Origin: Fulvia fulva
Lineage: Eukaryota > Ascomycota > Dothideomycetes > Mycosphaerellales > Mycosphaerellaceae
Length of the DNA: 64,000 nucleotides
Reading direction: 5' to 3'
Assembly: GCF_020509005.1 (NCBI RefSeq)
Contig: NC_063012.1
Location: 9,052,001 to 9,116,000 of the forward strand
Shown: positions 41,694 to 53,199 of the stretch, one piece after another
How positions within the stretch are numbered: the stretch's first letter is position 1
Layout of the letters: each line of letters starts with the position of its first letter
Notes under the pieces: generated by a model
What the model was told of the DNA's origin: nothing
What the model saw: only the letters and a program-made list of their open reading frames with translations
Databases searched by the model: none
Program-made: the position numbers and the translations under genes

Positions 41694-42584
41694 ATGGTTC
41701 AGTACCGGCCAGATATGCTGTACGGGACTGCGAGGGAGTACAAAGACTACTGGAAACTTACAAACAATGGGCGGTGTTCCTCAAAAGACCTCCGTCGCTC
41801 GCTACAGAATGCTGGATACACTTTTCGGAACAATGAAGACCGCGAAAGATTGCTAGACCTGCAAAGCCGTGCAGACCGTGAACTCCTCTCATATCAGGAC
41901 TGCGACACTCGCGATCTCAAGAAGTTCCACAAGCAACGCGGGATCAAGACACTGGTTCGTGGCAAGGACACGAAAGGGAAGTACATTGCAGCACTCGAGG
42001 AAGCCGACGACAACGCCGCCTTCGGTCACTTCACAGATCTTCCAGCGGAGCTTCGCCTTCTGATCTACGAGTATCATATCGGTGCCCATGAAGATGAAGC
42101 GGCGGAAACCAACGGCACACATCCTCGAGTACCTCCTCCCATTACCGAAGTATCCCGTCTGATCCGTCATGAGTCACTTCCGATCTTCTACGAACGCCAT
42201 CGCTTGCGTATCTGCTTCGAGTGCAGGTTTCACGACGACTTTCGTATTGAAGGGCCATCGATGACCCTCATCGAACACTGCGACGGCGATCTCCTCCCTC
42301 GGTACATGAAAGTATGTCTCTCTGTATCAGTATCTGGTACTGGTCGATTCTCATGGCATATTGATCTCTGTGCTGGGGTCAACGAATTCAAAATGGTCCA
42401 CAAAGCGTACGGGTTCGGGATGACAAGCCCACCGAAGGAATGGCTAGCTGGGACTGAGAATCAGCTACGAAGTATTCTGAAGGTCGTAGTGGATCGCGAG
42501 GGGCAATCTGGGTTGTTGAAGGAGGACTTGGATGAGTTCATGGGGGTTTTGAATGCAGCGAAGAACAAAATTGGCACAACATGA
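41694..42584 (+). CDS. 2EXR/F-box-like family protein with N-terminal SAP-like helices
   Basis: A 296-residue protein with start context AAAATGG. Residues ~1-95 contain two short helical repeats (DLRRSLQNAGYTFRNNEDRERLLDL and DLKKFHKQRGI), SAP-like in pattern. From about 110 comes FTDLPAELRLLIYEYHI, then PPPITEVSRLIRHESLPIFYE, the signature of a large family in Dothideomycetes annotated as 2EXR or F-box-like. These proteins are often expanded, fast evolving and of unknown function. The C-terminus has no recognised motif. It is the last protein gene before the transposon block. Confidence 0.85.
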   Translation: MVQYRPDMLYGTAREYKDYWKLTNNGRCSSKDLRRSLQNAGYTFRNNEDRERLLDLQSRADRELLSYQDCDTRDLKKFHKQRGIKTLVRGKDTKGKYIAALEEADDNAAFGHFTDLPAELRLLIYEYHIGAHEDEAAETNGTHPRVPPPITEVSRLIRHESLPIFYERHRLRICFECRFHDDFRIEGPSMTLIEHCDGDLLPRYMKVCLSVSVSGTGRFSWHIDLCAGVNEFKMVHKAYGFGMTSPPKEWLAGTENQLRSILKVVVDREGQSGLLKEDLDEFMGVLNAAKNKIGTT

Positions 42585-42974
42585 GTAAAAGCCATCGTAG
42601 GGAATGTCAAGCTCAGGGATTACAGATGTACCGTTACTGTCATAGTTCCAGGACGCTTTCGCAACACAGACTGAGCTGGAGAGCTTCCTTCCAGTCCATG
42701 AAACATAATGTGAGCATGACATTCCACAGAGCATAGATTTACATACATACCACGAGATATTGACGGCGTCTTTGGCACACTTCAATGGCATCGCGATGCG
42801 TGGTAAACTACCCGTGACAGATCTTATATCACAGCAATCGCTTGAACCATCTCCGACTGTGCTATGGCACGTTGAGCACTATGGAATGCTTGAACCACGG
42901 CATTCTTTGGGAGGAATCAGAGTAAAGTCTATATATATTATCCCGCGTGATAGCATTCCATTAACCAGCGTATT
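42585..42974. other. intergenic spacer before the tRNA gene
   Basis: No gene is recognised. Composition is ordinary. Confidence 0.5.
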
Positions 42975-43059
42975 GGGCGCATGGTTTAGTGGTATAATAC
43001 CTCTTTAGCATGCGACGCAGGTTTAGAGGTGGTCCTGGGTTCGATTCCCAGTGCGTCCA
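42975..43059 (+). tRNA. tRNA-Ala(AGC) with a 13-nt intron
   Basis: The acceptor strands GGGCGCA (42975-42981) and TGCGTCC (43052-43058) pair fully, with G3-U70, the alanine identity pair, and discriminator A at 43059. The anticodon stem CCTCT/AGAGG (43000-43004, 43025-43029) encloses TTAGCA, a 13-nt insert (43011-43023) and T, so the intron lies one base 3' of anticodon AGC at 43007-43009, the canonical position. T arm CTGGG-TTCGATT-CCCAG and B box are intact. Without the intron it is 72 nt. It lies about 140 bp from the start of the RIPed transposon block. Confidence 0.95.
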
Positions 43060-43362
43060 ATCACATCCTGACACGGCGAAGGTCAGGATCTCATTTTTGT
43101 CCGAGCCACGTCTTACTATTTGCGTGTCTCAGTATCCGGGTGACGCTTTTTGGAGCCTGATATGCCTGATGTGCTCCTATTCCTACCTCCTAAATTAGAC
43201 TACGTAAATCAAAAATTGAGTAGCGGGTATAGTAATATAGCCTTAGGCAAAAATACGTAACAGAATCTCGACTAATTATATATACCTACTACTTTTTAAT
43301 CCCTAAGAGTCTAAGAAGCGTAGGTTTAGAATATATACTTTTATCCTTATTAGAATAACGTG
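43060..43362. other. transition from normal to RIPed DNA, flank of the pogo element
   Basis: Up to about 43195 base composition is ordinary. From there CpA and TpG become rare and TA-rich. The 160 bp before the pogo terminal repeat look like an older RIPed repeat that I cannot assign. Confidence 0.5.
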
Positions 43363-43421
43363 CTTTACTACCGAGCGGGCTATACTACCGAGCGGGCCAC
43401 TTTTACTAAGAACTATACTAC
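43363..43421. repeat. left terminal inverted repeat of the pogo element
   Basis: Inverted match to 60020-60078 over about 59 bp with three mismatches, one a RIP-type C/T. It contains a 17-bp direct duplication. Confidence 0.9.
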
Positions 43422-43606
43422 TTCTACTTTAATTACGACGGTATCTTAACACGACGACATCCTATAGAATTGTTACTAGGAGGACAATTCCTCTTTAGAT
43501 TCTTCGCTATCTAGTAAGTCTACTTAATAGATACGTACGTTATACCCTAACTCGCTATATCGCTTATAGCGTTATAGCCTTAGTACTAGCCGAATACTAT
43601 CTAGCG

Positions 43607-44125
43607 TGTTAGGGCGAGAGCCTAGCCTATAAGATATAAGAATGAAAGCGAGAATATAGGTACGAAGTATAGATATAAAGGGTATAGTATAATTACTATA
43701 CAAAACGAAAGACGAAGAAAGTAAGAGAGGCCTAGGGAAGGCTAGATATTTATACGCGACCCTCGCGAGTACGTATCCCCGTATTAATAGGGCTAACCCG
43801 TACGAAGCCGTGCTTAGTAGCTTTGCTCAAAACCTTATTCTAACCTGCCCTACGTTCCGAGTCTTCTACGAGCTTCTTCTAGGGTCTAGCGTAGTCGCGG
43901 GTGCTTACGAGAGTGCCGTAAGTCATATAGTCACGAGCCGAAGTGAATCTATTAAGGTTTAGTAGAGTAGTGAATTTGGAGGGCTAGGTCCCGTAGTAAA
44001 TGTTACGGGGTATATAATTCTTAGCGCTTACGTACTAAGCTAGACTTTCACTTCTTAACAACTTCTAAGCACTCTAAGGCTCTTCTGTCCCTACCTTCTA
44101 TACACTCTATAGGGAGACTATAATA
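43607..44125 (-). repeat. 3' LTR of Gypsy element 1
   Basis: A 519-bp direct repeat of 50716-51234. Its plus-strand ends are TG and TA (the last A was CA before RIP), giving the TG..CA form. Confidence 0.92.
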
Positions 44126-44293
44126 GTAGCCCCCCTAAATAAAGCTAAGTTCCTACGAAGCCGTAGTAGTTCTATATATCGAGGATGTTCAGCTTTAGTA
44201 CTAGGCCTAGGCCTAATGTTATAGTCGATATACTATTAGTAAGCCCCGTCGAAGAGCTTAGATTCGAAGAGCCTACCGATATTAACTTCTAGG

Positions 44294-45619
44294 GGTTTGC
44301 CCCAGAAAAGTACAATCTGATACACTTTACGCGCCGGCCACGGTTCCACAATATGCAAGCTTCTATCCAGATACAGGGGCACACGACTAACCCGGCAAAT
44401 CAGCTCAGGATCCTCGGACTATGGGTGGACCCGGCGCTACGGTGGAGGAAGCACGTACAGGCAATATTACGGAAAGCTGAACAGAATATGGCATCATGCC
44501 AGAGGCTCACTGCGTCCACATGGGGGGCGGACTTCCGGCAGTCACGACTTCTATATACGGCTATTGTACGGCCAGTCCTTACCTATGGCAGCCAAGTGTG
44601 GTCCTTAGGCGAGAGGGCCTGCCCATCGAAGGGACTCGTCGCGCCGCTAGCGAAGATCCAAAACCAATGCCTAAGGAAGGTCACCGGGGCATATAAGTCG
44701 ACACCAACGAGGATGCTTGAGCACGAGACCGCTATACCGCCGATCGACCTATACATCCAGGGACTACGGACCTCCTACTTAGGCAAGTCGGCACAGTACC
44801 CAGTACAGAAGGTCATCGCCAGTGCAGTCGCAAGGGCCCGCGAATCAGTACCAGCGCACAAGGGCATTCGACCCGGAAACGAGCCGAACTACCGGGCAAG
44901 GGACGAACAGCTAGCAACACAATGGGAAGGTGAGAAATCGTTTGTAGAGCAACTATGGAAAGAGAGGTGGAACAACCAGGTTGTAGGGCATAGTGGACGC
45001 CCTCAGCCAGCGGGACAACCTAAGGAATGGTCAGCTACAAAATCCGCGGTCAAGCACCCCCCGAAGCTCATCCACTACCGCCTTACGAGGGCACAGAGTA
45101 GCATAGCAACCCAACTGCGAAGCGAACACATCGGCCTCCAGGGGTACCTATCATGGAGGAAGGTTCCAGGATACACGAATACTAGCTGCCCCTGCGGCTA
45201 TCGCTCCCAGAACGTACGGCACGCACTCCTCGTCTGTCCGAGGTGGTCGCTAGGAAGGGGGGAGTGGATGGCAAAGGCGAGGAACCGGACGATTGGGGCA
45301 CTTCTTAACAACGCTGAAGACCTACGGCGCATTACGAACTGGATACTAGAGAAGGGCTGGCTAGAACAGTACCGCCTAGTAGGAGCAGTGCAGGAAGAGA
45401 GGACACGACGCAGCGCGACGAGACCGGCTAGGAGCGGGGGCTAACGGGGTAGTGACATGGACTACGTACGTTCAGAGGGAAAGCTAATCTAGACAAGGAG
45501 TAGTCGGGGGCGGGAAGGGTTTTCACCTATTCGGGTTTCCCTTTGTACATAACAATAGATATATACCTGCATAGGCCGGATAGGGTCCTAGAACAGGGGA
45601 ATGACAAATCTATCTATCT
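44294..45619 (+). mobile_element. 5'-truncated Tad1-like LINE fragment, little affected by RIP
   Basis: A 13-bp target duplication ATTAACTTCTAGG occurs at 44281-44293 and 45620-45632. The insert begins inside the reverse transcriptase (FAPEKYNLIHFTR) and ends in a short TCTA-type tail (about 45609-45619). CpA and TpG are common, unlike in the surrounding Gypsy element. It lies in the opposite orientation to its host element. Confidence 0.92.
44353..45444 (+). pseudogene. C-terminal part of LINE ORF2 (RT thumb to CCHC), open but truncated
   Basis: 363 residues from the first ATG; the frame is open from the left junction at 44294. It contains ILGLWVDPALRWRKHV, LLYTAIVRPVLTYGSQVW and IQNQCLRKVTGAY, which are typical of the post-RT region of Tad/I-type LINEs. 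It ends with a CCHC motif in SCPCGYRSQNVRHALLVCP. The catalytic RT core and endonuclease are absent, so the fragment is dead on arrival through 5' truncation, not mutation. Confidence 0.9.
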
Positions 45620-48600
45620 ATTAACTTCTAGGCCGTCTACGCGGGCGTAGTATTCTTCGATTGCTTAACGATTAAAGATGATATATTAGATAGGTTTCTA
45701 TAAGGTATCCTACTTAGGGTAACCTTGCTATTCGACTTTATACTTGATCGGCGGTAGTCCTTTAACGTTATTAGGCTCTACGCGGATTCCCCGGATCTTA
45801 CGGACGGTATAGTCGTTAGAAGGTAGGTTAATAGGCTCGTCGACTTCTACTTTATCGGGAGGACCTAGTATGTCTTAGTTTTAGTTCGGGAATAGGTCCT
45901 TAGCCGACGGCCGAAGGCGTACGGGATAGAAGACGTCGTAGATCTTTATATTCGTAGGAAGAGCTAGACGGTAGGCGTATAAACTAATACGCTCGGTAAT
46001 CTCAAAAGGACCTAGGTTCTTCTAGCTCAGCTTCTTAGAGGGGCGGTCCGTCTTAATGTTCTTAGAGTTAAGGTAGACTATATCGCCTACTTAGTAGTCG
46101 GGAGCTAGCTAGCGACGACGATTAGCTTGATCCTCGTAGATTACTTATACGTATACTATCTCGTCGTAGACTTCTTTATAGATCTATAAGAGTATAGTAG
46201 TAAACTCGTCTACTACTTACTCGTTTACGTCTTCGGTAGGCGGGAGAGGCTCTTCTAGTTCTATACCTATACGAGGGTAGTAACCTCTCGTAGTATAGAA
46301 GGGAGAGTAGCTAGTAGTCTCCGAGTCCTAGTTACGAGTAGCGAACTCTACCGTAGGAATATACTAAGGCCAATCCTTTTAGTAGTAGTCGACGAAGTAA
46401 CGAAGGACCTACTCGAGGATAGCGTTCGTAATTTCGGTCTAGCCGTCGGTCTATAGCTAAAAACTAGTCGAGAGGTTATGCTTAATGCCTAGGATAGCAC
46501 ATAGACGCTTCTAGAAGTACGAGATAAACTAGGAGCCTCTATTAGAGGTAATGCTATCCGGGAGGCCTTAAAAGCGCTAGACGAATTTATAGAACAAGCG
46601 AGTAGTCTCCTTTACGGTCATACTCTAGTACGGGATTATATACCGGTCCTTAGAGTAACGGTCTACGATCACTAGAAGGGCCTTTGCCTTTACGCCGCTA
46701 AAGGTCTTACCGTAAGGAAGATCGGTGATAAAGTCTATAGTGATATACTTCTCCGGACGATTAGGAGCCGGGAGAGGGTATAAGAGACCGTAGGGGCGGT
46801 AGCGGTTAGCTTTAGCTCTTCGGTAAGTAGCGTAGTTTAGTACGTAGCGGCGGACGTCCTTCTAGGAATACGGCTACTAGTAATACCTAGCGAGGAGCTT
46901 GTAGGTCTTAGCTACGCCTAGGTGACCTCTAGAGGCGGAGTCGTAGACGATTTGAAGAATCTCAGCTCGGATATTAGAGCCTTCGGGCTACGGTACGTAA
47001 AGCTTCTTACGAAAGTAGACGACACCTTCCTAGAGCTCGTACTCGGATAGCGAGAAGCCCGGGAATGTCCTCGCGCTAGATTTAAGGGCCTAAACTAACT
47101 CTTAGGCGCCTAGGTCGGTATCGTACGCTATTCGTACTCGTACTATAATGCCTTTAGGTTGCTCCTTATTATCAAACCCCTTAAAGTCTAATTCGGGTGA
47201 GCCGTCAGTCGTTACTAAGCCCTCTTTATCGTCGTTTAAGTCCTTAGCGTCCGAGGCGTATTCTTTAGGCTCGGATTCATTATTACTCTCGTTAAGGTAG
47301 GTAGGAGCGAGCATAAGAGTAGCAAAGGAAGCGGCGAGTATAGGCTAGCCGTTCGATAGGTACTCTCGAAGCTCGGAAGAGAGGTTATACTCTTTAATAA
47401 CTTGTTGCTCTACGATTTACTAGCCCCCTCTTCGATTAACTAGAGAGTTACTAGAGCGGCGGGTAAGGGCGTCGGCTATCGAGTTAGCCTTACCGGGCGT
47501 ATACGAGATTATAAAGTTGAACCGGGAGAGGAACTCGCTCTAGCGGGCCTAGCGACGATTAAGTAGCTTACTCTTTATAAAGTAGACGAGGTTCTTATAG
47601 TCGGAGCTTACTTAGACGGGCATAGTAGAGCCTTCGAGCTCGGGGCGCTACTCTTTAAAAGCTTTAACGATAGCGAGAAGCTCCTTATCGTAGATCTCGT
47701 AGTTATACTCCGTAGCGGTCATCTTCTTAGAGAGGAAGGCGATAGGTAACTAGGGAGATTTAGGCGAGCGGCGTTATAGTAGGACACCGCCTACTACGCC
47801 GTCGGATACGTTAGTCTCTATACGGGTCTCTAGTTCGAAATCGAAGTGCTATAGAAGCGGGTTCTTAATAAACTTCGCTCTAAGCAAGTCAAAAGCCTCC
47901 TAGCATTCGTCGGTCTAGGTAAACTTCTTACCCTTACGCGTAAGCTTCGTTAAAGGGCGTACTACGCCCGAGAATACGTAGATAAAGCGGCGGTAGAAGT
48001 TAGTAAAGCCTAGGAAACCCTAGATCTCCTTAACGTTCGTAGGAGTATCCTATTCGACGATAGCGTCGATCTTCTCTTAGTCTATCTTAATGCCGTCTAC
48101 GGTGATAATTAAACTAAGGAACTTGACTTCGGTCTTCTTAAACTCGTACTTGTCGATATCGAGCTATAAGCCGGCGTCTACGAGCTTCTAAAGGACCTTA
48201 TAGACGTGCTCGCGGTGCTCCTCCTTAGTCTCGCTATAGACTAGGATGTCGTCGATGTAGGCAGTATAGAACTAATCGAGGAACTCCTAAAGGATGTCGT
48301 TAATAAAGTTCTAGAAGGTACTAGGCCCGTTATAAACGCCGAAGGGCATAACGAGCGACTCGAATAGCCCGTAGCGAGTATAGAAGGCTATAAGATACTC
48401 GTGTCCTTCTACTATTCGTAACTTATTAAACGTAGTAATAACATCGAGCTTAGTAAAGTACTTAGCCTTAGAGAGGCGCTCGAGCGTCTCCTAAATCAAC
48501 GGTATTAGGTAGCGGTTCTTCTTTATAATAGCGTTTAAGCCTCGGTAGTCTACGTAGAAGCGTAGACTACCGCCGGGCTTCTTAACGAACATAACGGAAC

Positions 48601-49612
48601 TACTAGCGCTAGAACGGCTCGCTTAAATAAACCCCTTCTTTAGGTTCTCTTCGAGGTATCTTTTAAGGACGATAAGCTCTTCCCGGGACATAGAATATAG
48701 CGGTCCGAACGGTATCTCTATACCTTCTTCTAGCTTAATCTTATAGTCGTAAGGGCGATAGGGAGGCAGCTCGTCTACGGCCTTAGTATCGAATACGTAG
48801 AGGATGTAGTATACCTAAGGAGGGACCTTCGTAGTAGGGTCGGTAGGTGTACGCCTCTTATCGAGCTTCTCGAGGGCGATGTCGATATCGCGGAGGGAGG
48901 CGGCGAAGACTTAAGCTTTAGGCTACTTAGTAGTAGTAGTAAAGGTAGCGGCGTTTACCTAGAAGATCTTAGTATACTTAGGACCGCGCTAAGGCGGCGG
49001 AGAAGGCGGAGGTGCCGGAGGAGCTTCTAGAGGGAAGCTGATAGTAAGGGAAGTCTAGTCGATAATAGGTTAGTATCGTCTAAACTAGGGGAGGCCGAGG
49101 ATAAACTTCTAATACGGTAGGGACGTAAGGGAGCTAGTGATCGACATACGCTTGCCTCCGAGGGTGATTAACGTGTGTATAACATAAGTAATCTTACTAG
49201 TAGTAGTCTCCGTGCCGTTAAAGAGTTTAAGGGTACGAGGGTACTTTAGTTCCTAGGGTTCGAGGTTGAGAGAGGTCGCGAGTTTATAGTCTATAAAAGA
49301 CTCGCCTAGTACGCTAGTGTCTATAAGAGTGAGATTAGAAGAAGAGAGTTTCTTTAAGCCGATATTTATATTCGTAACGAACGGTTTATAAGCGTAGTCC
49401 TTACCCGTCTCGTCGTATAGGTCTAGCTATACTATATTGATCCTTAACTTCTTTCCTCTCTTCACTTTCGGTAAACGTTATTCTTAGTCTTTATCGCGTC
49501 GATAAGGAAGACCTAGGCTTTTTCCTACTTAGCGGGAGTAGTAGGAGTAGGCTCGATAGCGCCGATAGCGCCGCGAACCGGGTTACGGGCGTTACGGGTA
49601 GCGAGCTACGGA

Positions 49613-49672
49613 TAGTTAACTACGATATAGCCTAGACCGCCGTAGTAGGTATAGAGTCCGGCCTAGCGACGG
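49613..49672 (-). pseudogene. RIP-altered gag zinc knuckle of Gypsy element 1
   Basis: In the minus-strand reading LYTYYGGLGYIVVNYP, the spacing is that of CX2CX4HX4C, but all four zinc ligands are Tyr. TGY (Cys) to TAY and CAY (His) to TAY are exactly the RIP changes. A TAG follows two codons later. Confidence 0.85.
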
Positions 49673-50715
49673 CGAAGCTTCTCTTCGGGAGTGAGCTTAC
49701 CGTTAACGAGGCCCTAGACTCGAGGGACGGCGGTACTAGCGCTAAGATCTATAGTATTACCTATAGAGACGGGAGGGAGAGCCGTAGAAGCGGCGGCGCC
49801 TAGTAGAGTAGCGAAGTGGCTTCCGGGACTACGAGGCTAACGACCTTAAGAACGGGAAGCGAGGAGAGAGGCGGTGTGTTTTATATTAGAGTCGAGGCGC
49901 TAGTAGGTCTCGACGAGCTTACGGAAGCTTATAGTACCGACGTCCTTATCCTCGAGGGCTCGAAGAAGCTCTACTAATAAGCTACGGCGGAGAGTACTCT
50001 TCTTAGTCTCTTCGTTATAGCCGGTAAACCCGATGTCGCGGTTAAAGGCCGCGAGGTACTCTACGAAGCTCTTGTTCTTCTAGAGGAGGTTATAGATAGC
50101 GTTCTAGGCGGTGGCTCTACGGTCTAGATTACTAAAGGCAGCACGGAGGTCCTATATTAAGGTAAGGACGTCCGGGTAGCCGATAGTCTACGTAGCGTTA
50201 TCGATATAGTATTATACCTAAGCCGCGGCGTCTCCCCGAAGGAGGGAGAAGACGTACGTAACTTTGTCCTTCTCTTACGGAAAGTGGTCGGTATTAGCTA
50301 ATAGCTTAATAGTGAGCTATATCTTAAATGCCTTAAACTTGCTCTTATTACCGTCGAACTCGTCTAGGTCGTTAACCTTCTTAGAGAAGTACTAGCGGCG
50401 GTTATCGTCGGCGTACGGGACGAGGTTCTAGAAGGTGTTTATAATACCTTAAAGGTATGTTACTTAGTTGTTTACTTGCTCGACCTACTAGGTAGTCTCG
50501 CGGAAAGAGGAGACGGTACGGTTAATAAGAGCGTAGGCGGTATCCGGGTTAGCGTTTACCTAGGTACCGAAGGTAGCGGCGTTCGAGAAGGGGATATTAG
50601 CCTACTTACTAAAGTGGAATAGAGTGTCTTAGTTGTCGAGGTTGACACCTCTATCGGTAGCGTAGTTACCTATAAGGATGACTCGAGTAGTTAATAGTTT
50701 ATTAGTCTTTCGTAA

Positions 50716-51234
50716 TATTAGAGCGAGAGCCTAGCCTATAAGATATAAGAATAAAAGCGAGAATATAGGTGCGAAGTATAGTTATAAAGGGTATAGTATA
50801 ATTACTATACAAAACGAAAGACGAAGAAAGTAAGAGAGGCCTAGGGAAGGCTAGATATTTATACGCGACCCTCGCGAGTACGTATCCCCGTATTAATAGG
50901 GCTAACCCGTACGAAGCCGCGCTTAGTAGCTTTACTCAAAACCTTATTCCAACCTGCCCTACGTTCCGAGTCTTCCACGAGCTTCTTCTAGGGTCTAGCA
51001 TAGTCGCGGGTGCTCGCGGGAGTGCCGTAAGTTATATAGTTACGAGCCGAAGTGAATCTATTAAGGTTTAGTAGAGTAGTGAATTTGGAGGGCTAGGTCC
51101 CGTAGTAAATATTACGGGGTATATAATTCTTGGCGCTTATGTACTAAGCTAGACTTTCACTTCTTGACGACTTCTAAGCACTCTAAGGCTCTTCTGTCCC
51201 TACCTTCTATACACTCTATAGGGAGACTATAACA
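50716..51234 (-). repeat. 5' LTR of Gypsy element 1, with self-priming complement
   Basis: The 519-bp 5' LTR on the minus strand. Two bases beyond its internal edge lies the putative primer site (50705-50713). Its exact 9-nt reverse complement lies inside this LTR at 50814-50822, marking the probable start of R. Confidence 0.9.
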
Positions 51235-51239
51235 TAGCG

Positions 51240-52542
51240 ACTCTCTACTTACTTCCTATCTCCTAGTATCCTCTAGAGGTATTAATTACGACGCCTTATC
51301 GAAGGTTAGAGTCCCTCTAGACTAAATATACTTGCGCTTTCGTGCTTTCCGCTATATAAGGGCCTCCTTAGACTTACGTAGCTTACTAATCTCGCTTCGT
51401 ATAAGAGCTATCTAATACGCTATCTCTCTACTCCCTTTTATAAGCTAATACACCCCTTCCTATAACGAGTTTAGCGATAAACCTGCCCGGGCACGCATTT
51501 TGTTCGTTACTAGTGTCGATTAAGAGTCGAATTGTTTTATAGTTCGTAGTGTCTTTAACTCCTAAGGGGTAGAGTCCGGAGCTAGACGGGTTAGCGTATG
51601 TAGCTTAACATTAAGCTTATCTATCACTACCTATAGATTAAATAGAACTAAACTAGCGCCTCTAAAGCTCGATAGGATGTTCTCCTGTCTAAATATAGCG
51701 TTATAGGCTACCTAGAAGGCGCGTAGGAACTCTACTTTATCGATATAAGTAATGCGCTAGCGTACTAAGCCCGAGAGCTAAGCACTATATATCTCCTTTA
51801 AAGGCGAATAGTAACCTATATCTAATAGCTAGAGTAAGTACGAGGCGTACGATAGTATATATAGGGCTAAGATCTTATATTCCTTATATAGATTCTAGAA
51901 TACCTTCGAGTTATAGCTCTCGTAGCTATCGATAATAAGTAGTCTCTATACCCTAGTCGTATAAGCTATAGTATACTTCTAGAAATACTCTAGCTACCGT
52001 ATACCGAACTTATTATTAGTCTAGCCGTTCTCTATTAGCCCGATTGTCTAGTCTAGACCTAAGTTACCGTCTTAGTACTAGGTACTAATATACTATTTAC
52101 CTATAAGGATAACGTAGGGTAGGAGCGCTATTCCGTCTATATAGATAGTCTTAATTACTATTACCTATTCTCTATTACCCTATTAAACGACCTTCCCCTT
52201 TCTACTACGCCTTTCTAAACCCGTAACGACGCTCTAAGACGTAATAATACCTATTATAAACCCTATCTCGTCGAAGTTATAGGCGTCCTAGTTAAGGATA
52301 CTATACTTCTCCTTTATATTACGTATAAGTAAGAACTACCTCTCGATAACGTCTAGATCTTCTATTAGGGCTCGCTAACGATCGTATCTACGTGTTATAC
52401 GAACCTTTAGCTTACAATACCGCCTAATAAACCTGTCTATCTAATTAAGACTAGCGGGCTTAAGACCCTTCTCTTATAGTAATGATTCGGCTATTACTCG
52501 TATACTAGCCTTTAATAGCGGGAAACCTCTAAGATCTAGCTC
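51240..52542 (-). pseudogene. central and DDE part of the pogo transposase, RIPed
   Basis: The minus-strand translation shows YNFDEIGF (first catalytic Asp), GNRE..VIVI, and LLIIDSYES (second Asp; the H of the usual GHESH is a Tyr-type RIP change). LDIGYYSPLK (third Asp) and VEFLRAF..YNAIF..ENILSSFRGA follow, matching DDE_1/CENP-B-type transposases. Many TAG/TAA interruptions are present. The upstream HTH part is at 59765-59990 and the C-terminal part at 43422-43606, separated by the nested elements. Confidence 0.88.
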
Positions 52543-52726
52543 TATAAGGGCGCGCGTACTATAGGGTCCGAATGAGATAGTTGTTGTTCTACGAAGCTAC
52601 GAAAGAGGAGCGCGAGGCGCGGCGAAGTTATAAAGCAAAGCCAAGCCGCGCTAACCCGATGCAGAAGGTCCGCGGTTCAGCCGGGCCGACGTAGCTATAG
52701 TGAGGGGTCGCGGGCTGCCCGTGACA
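52543..52726 (-). repeat. 3' LTR of Gypsy element 2
   Basis: 184 bp, direct repeat of 59581-59764 with two transitions. TG..CA ends, with CA mutated to TA at 52543-52544. Confidence 0.93.
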
Positions 52727-53199
52727 GTACCCCCCCTCCCAAAACACGCCTTAGTCCTCTAAGCGTTATTCACCTTGTGAGGCCACTTGCCTGTCGAGCT
52801 CTATAATCGCGCGAACGCCGAATCATCCTCTAGTGCCCTGTCGTCATCCGATAACATCGCATTCGCTCTATTAAGACCATCCTCGACCGGCTTCCTTCGA
52901 GAAACATGTTGCCTAGTTAGCTAGCTTGCCCTAGATCTAAGTCTGTCTTCGGCTCGTACTCGCGTATAATCCTTATGACCAAAGTTAGGTATCATTGTAG
53001 GCTCTGTAGGCTCCACTCGAGTATCGAATATGTGCGGAGCAGATTCTATTAGAGGCAAGGCTCGAGGCGACTCATTCGTGACGGTGTCTTTCGGAATGAC
53101 CCTGATCGAGTTGAGCCCGAGTATCTTAGTAGCTAGTAGGGACTAGTCAGATGGAGCTACGAAGCCTATAGGCGTAGACAACTCCGGCCGGTTATAGTG

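Larger units (their letters stand above)
43607..51234 (-). mobile_element. Ty3/Gypsy chromovirus 1, heavily RIPed, inserted in the pogo element
   Basis: Two 519-bp LTRs (43607-44125 and 50716-51234) differ at only a few, mostly transition, sites. TAGCG is duplicated at 43602-43606 and 51235-51239. On the minus strand the order is gag with zinc knuckle (about 49,600-50,700), protease, RT (about 48,150-48,720), RNase H (about 47,470-47,880), integrase (about 46,200-46,900) and chromodomain (about 45,640-45,800). All are full of TAG/TAA from RIP. A polypurine tract (AGGGGGG) adjoins the 3' LTR near 44130. Without the LINE insertion it is about 6.3 kb. It cannot encode a functional product. Confidence 0.92.

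Noticed and set aside
47102..47314. Minus-strand 70-codon acidic frame as a separate gene
   Set aside because: It is the linker between RNase H and integrase of Gypsy element 1, open only by chance after RIP.
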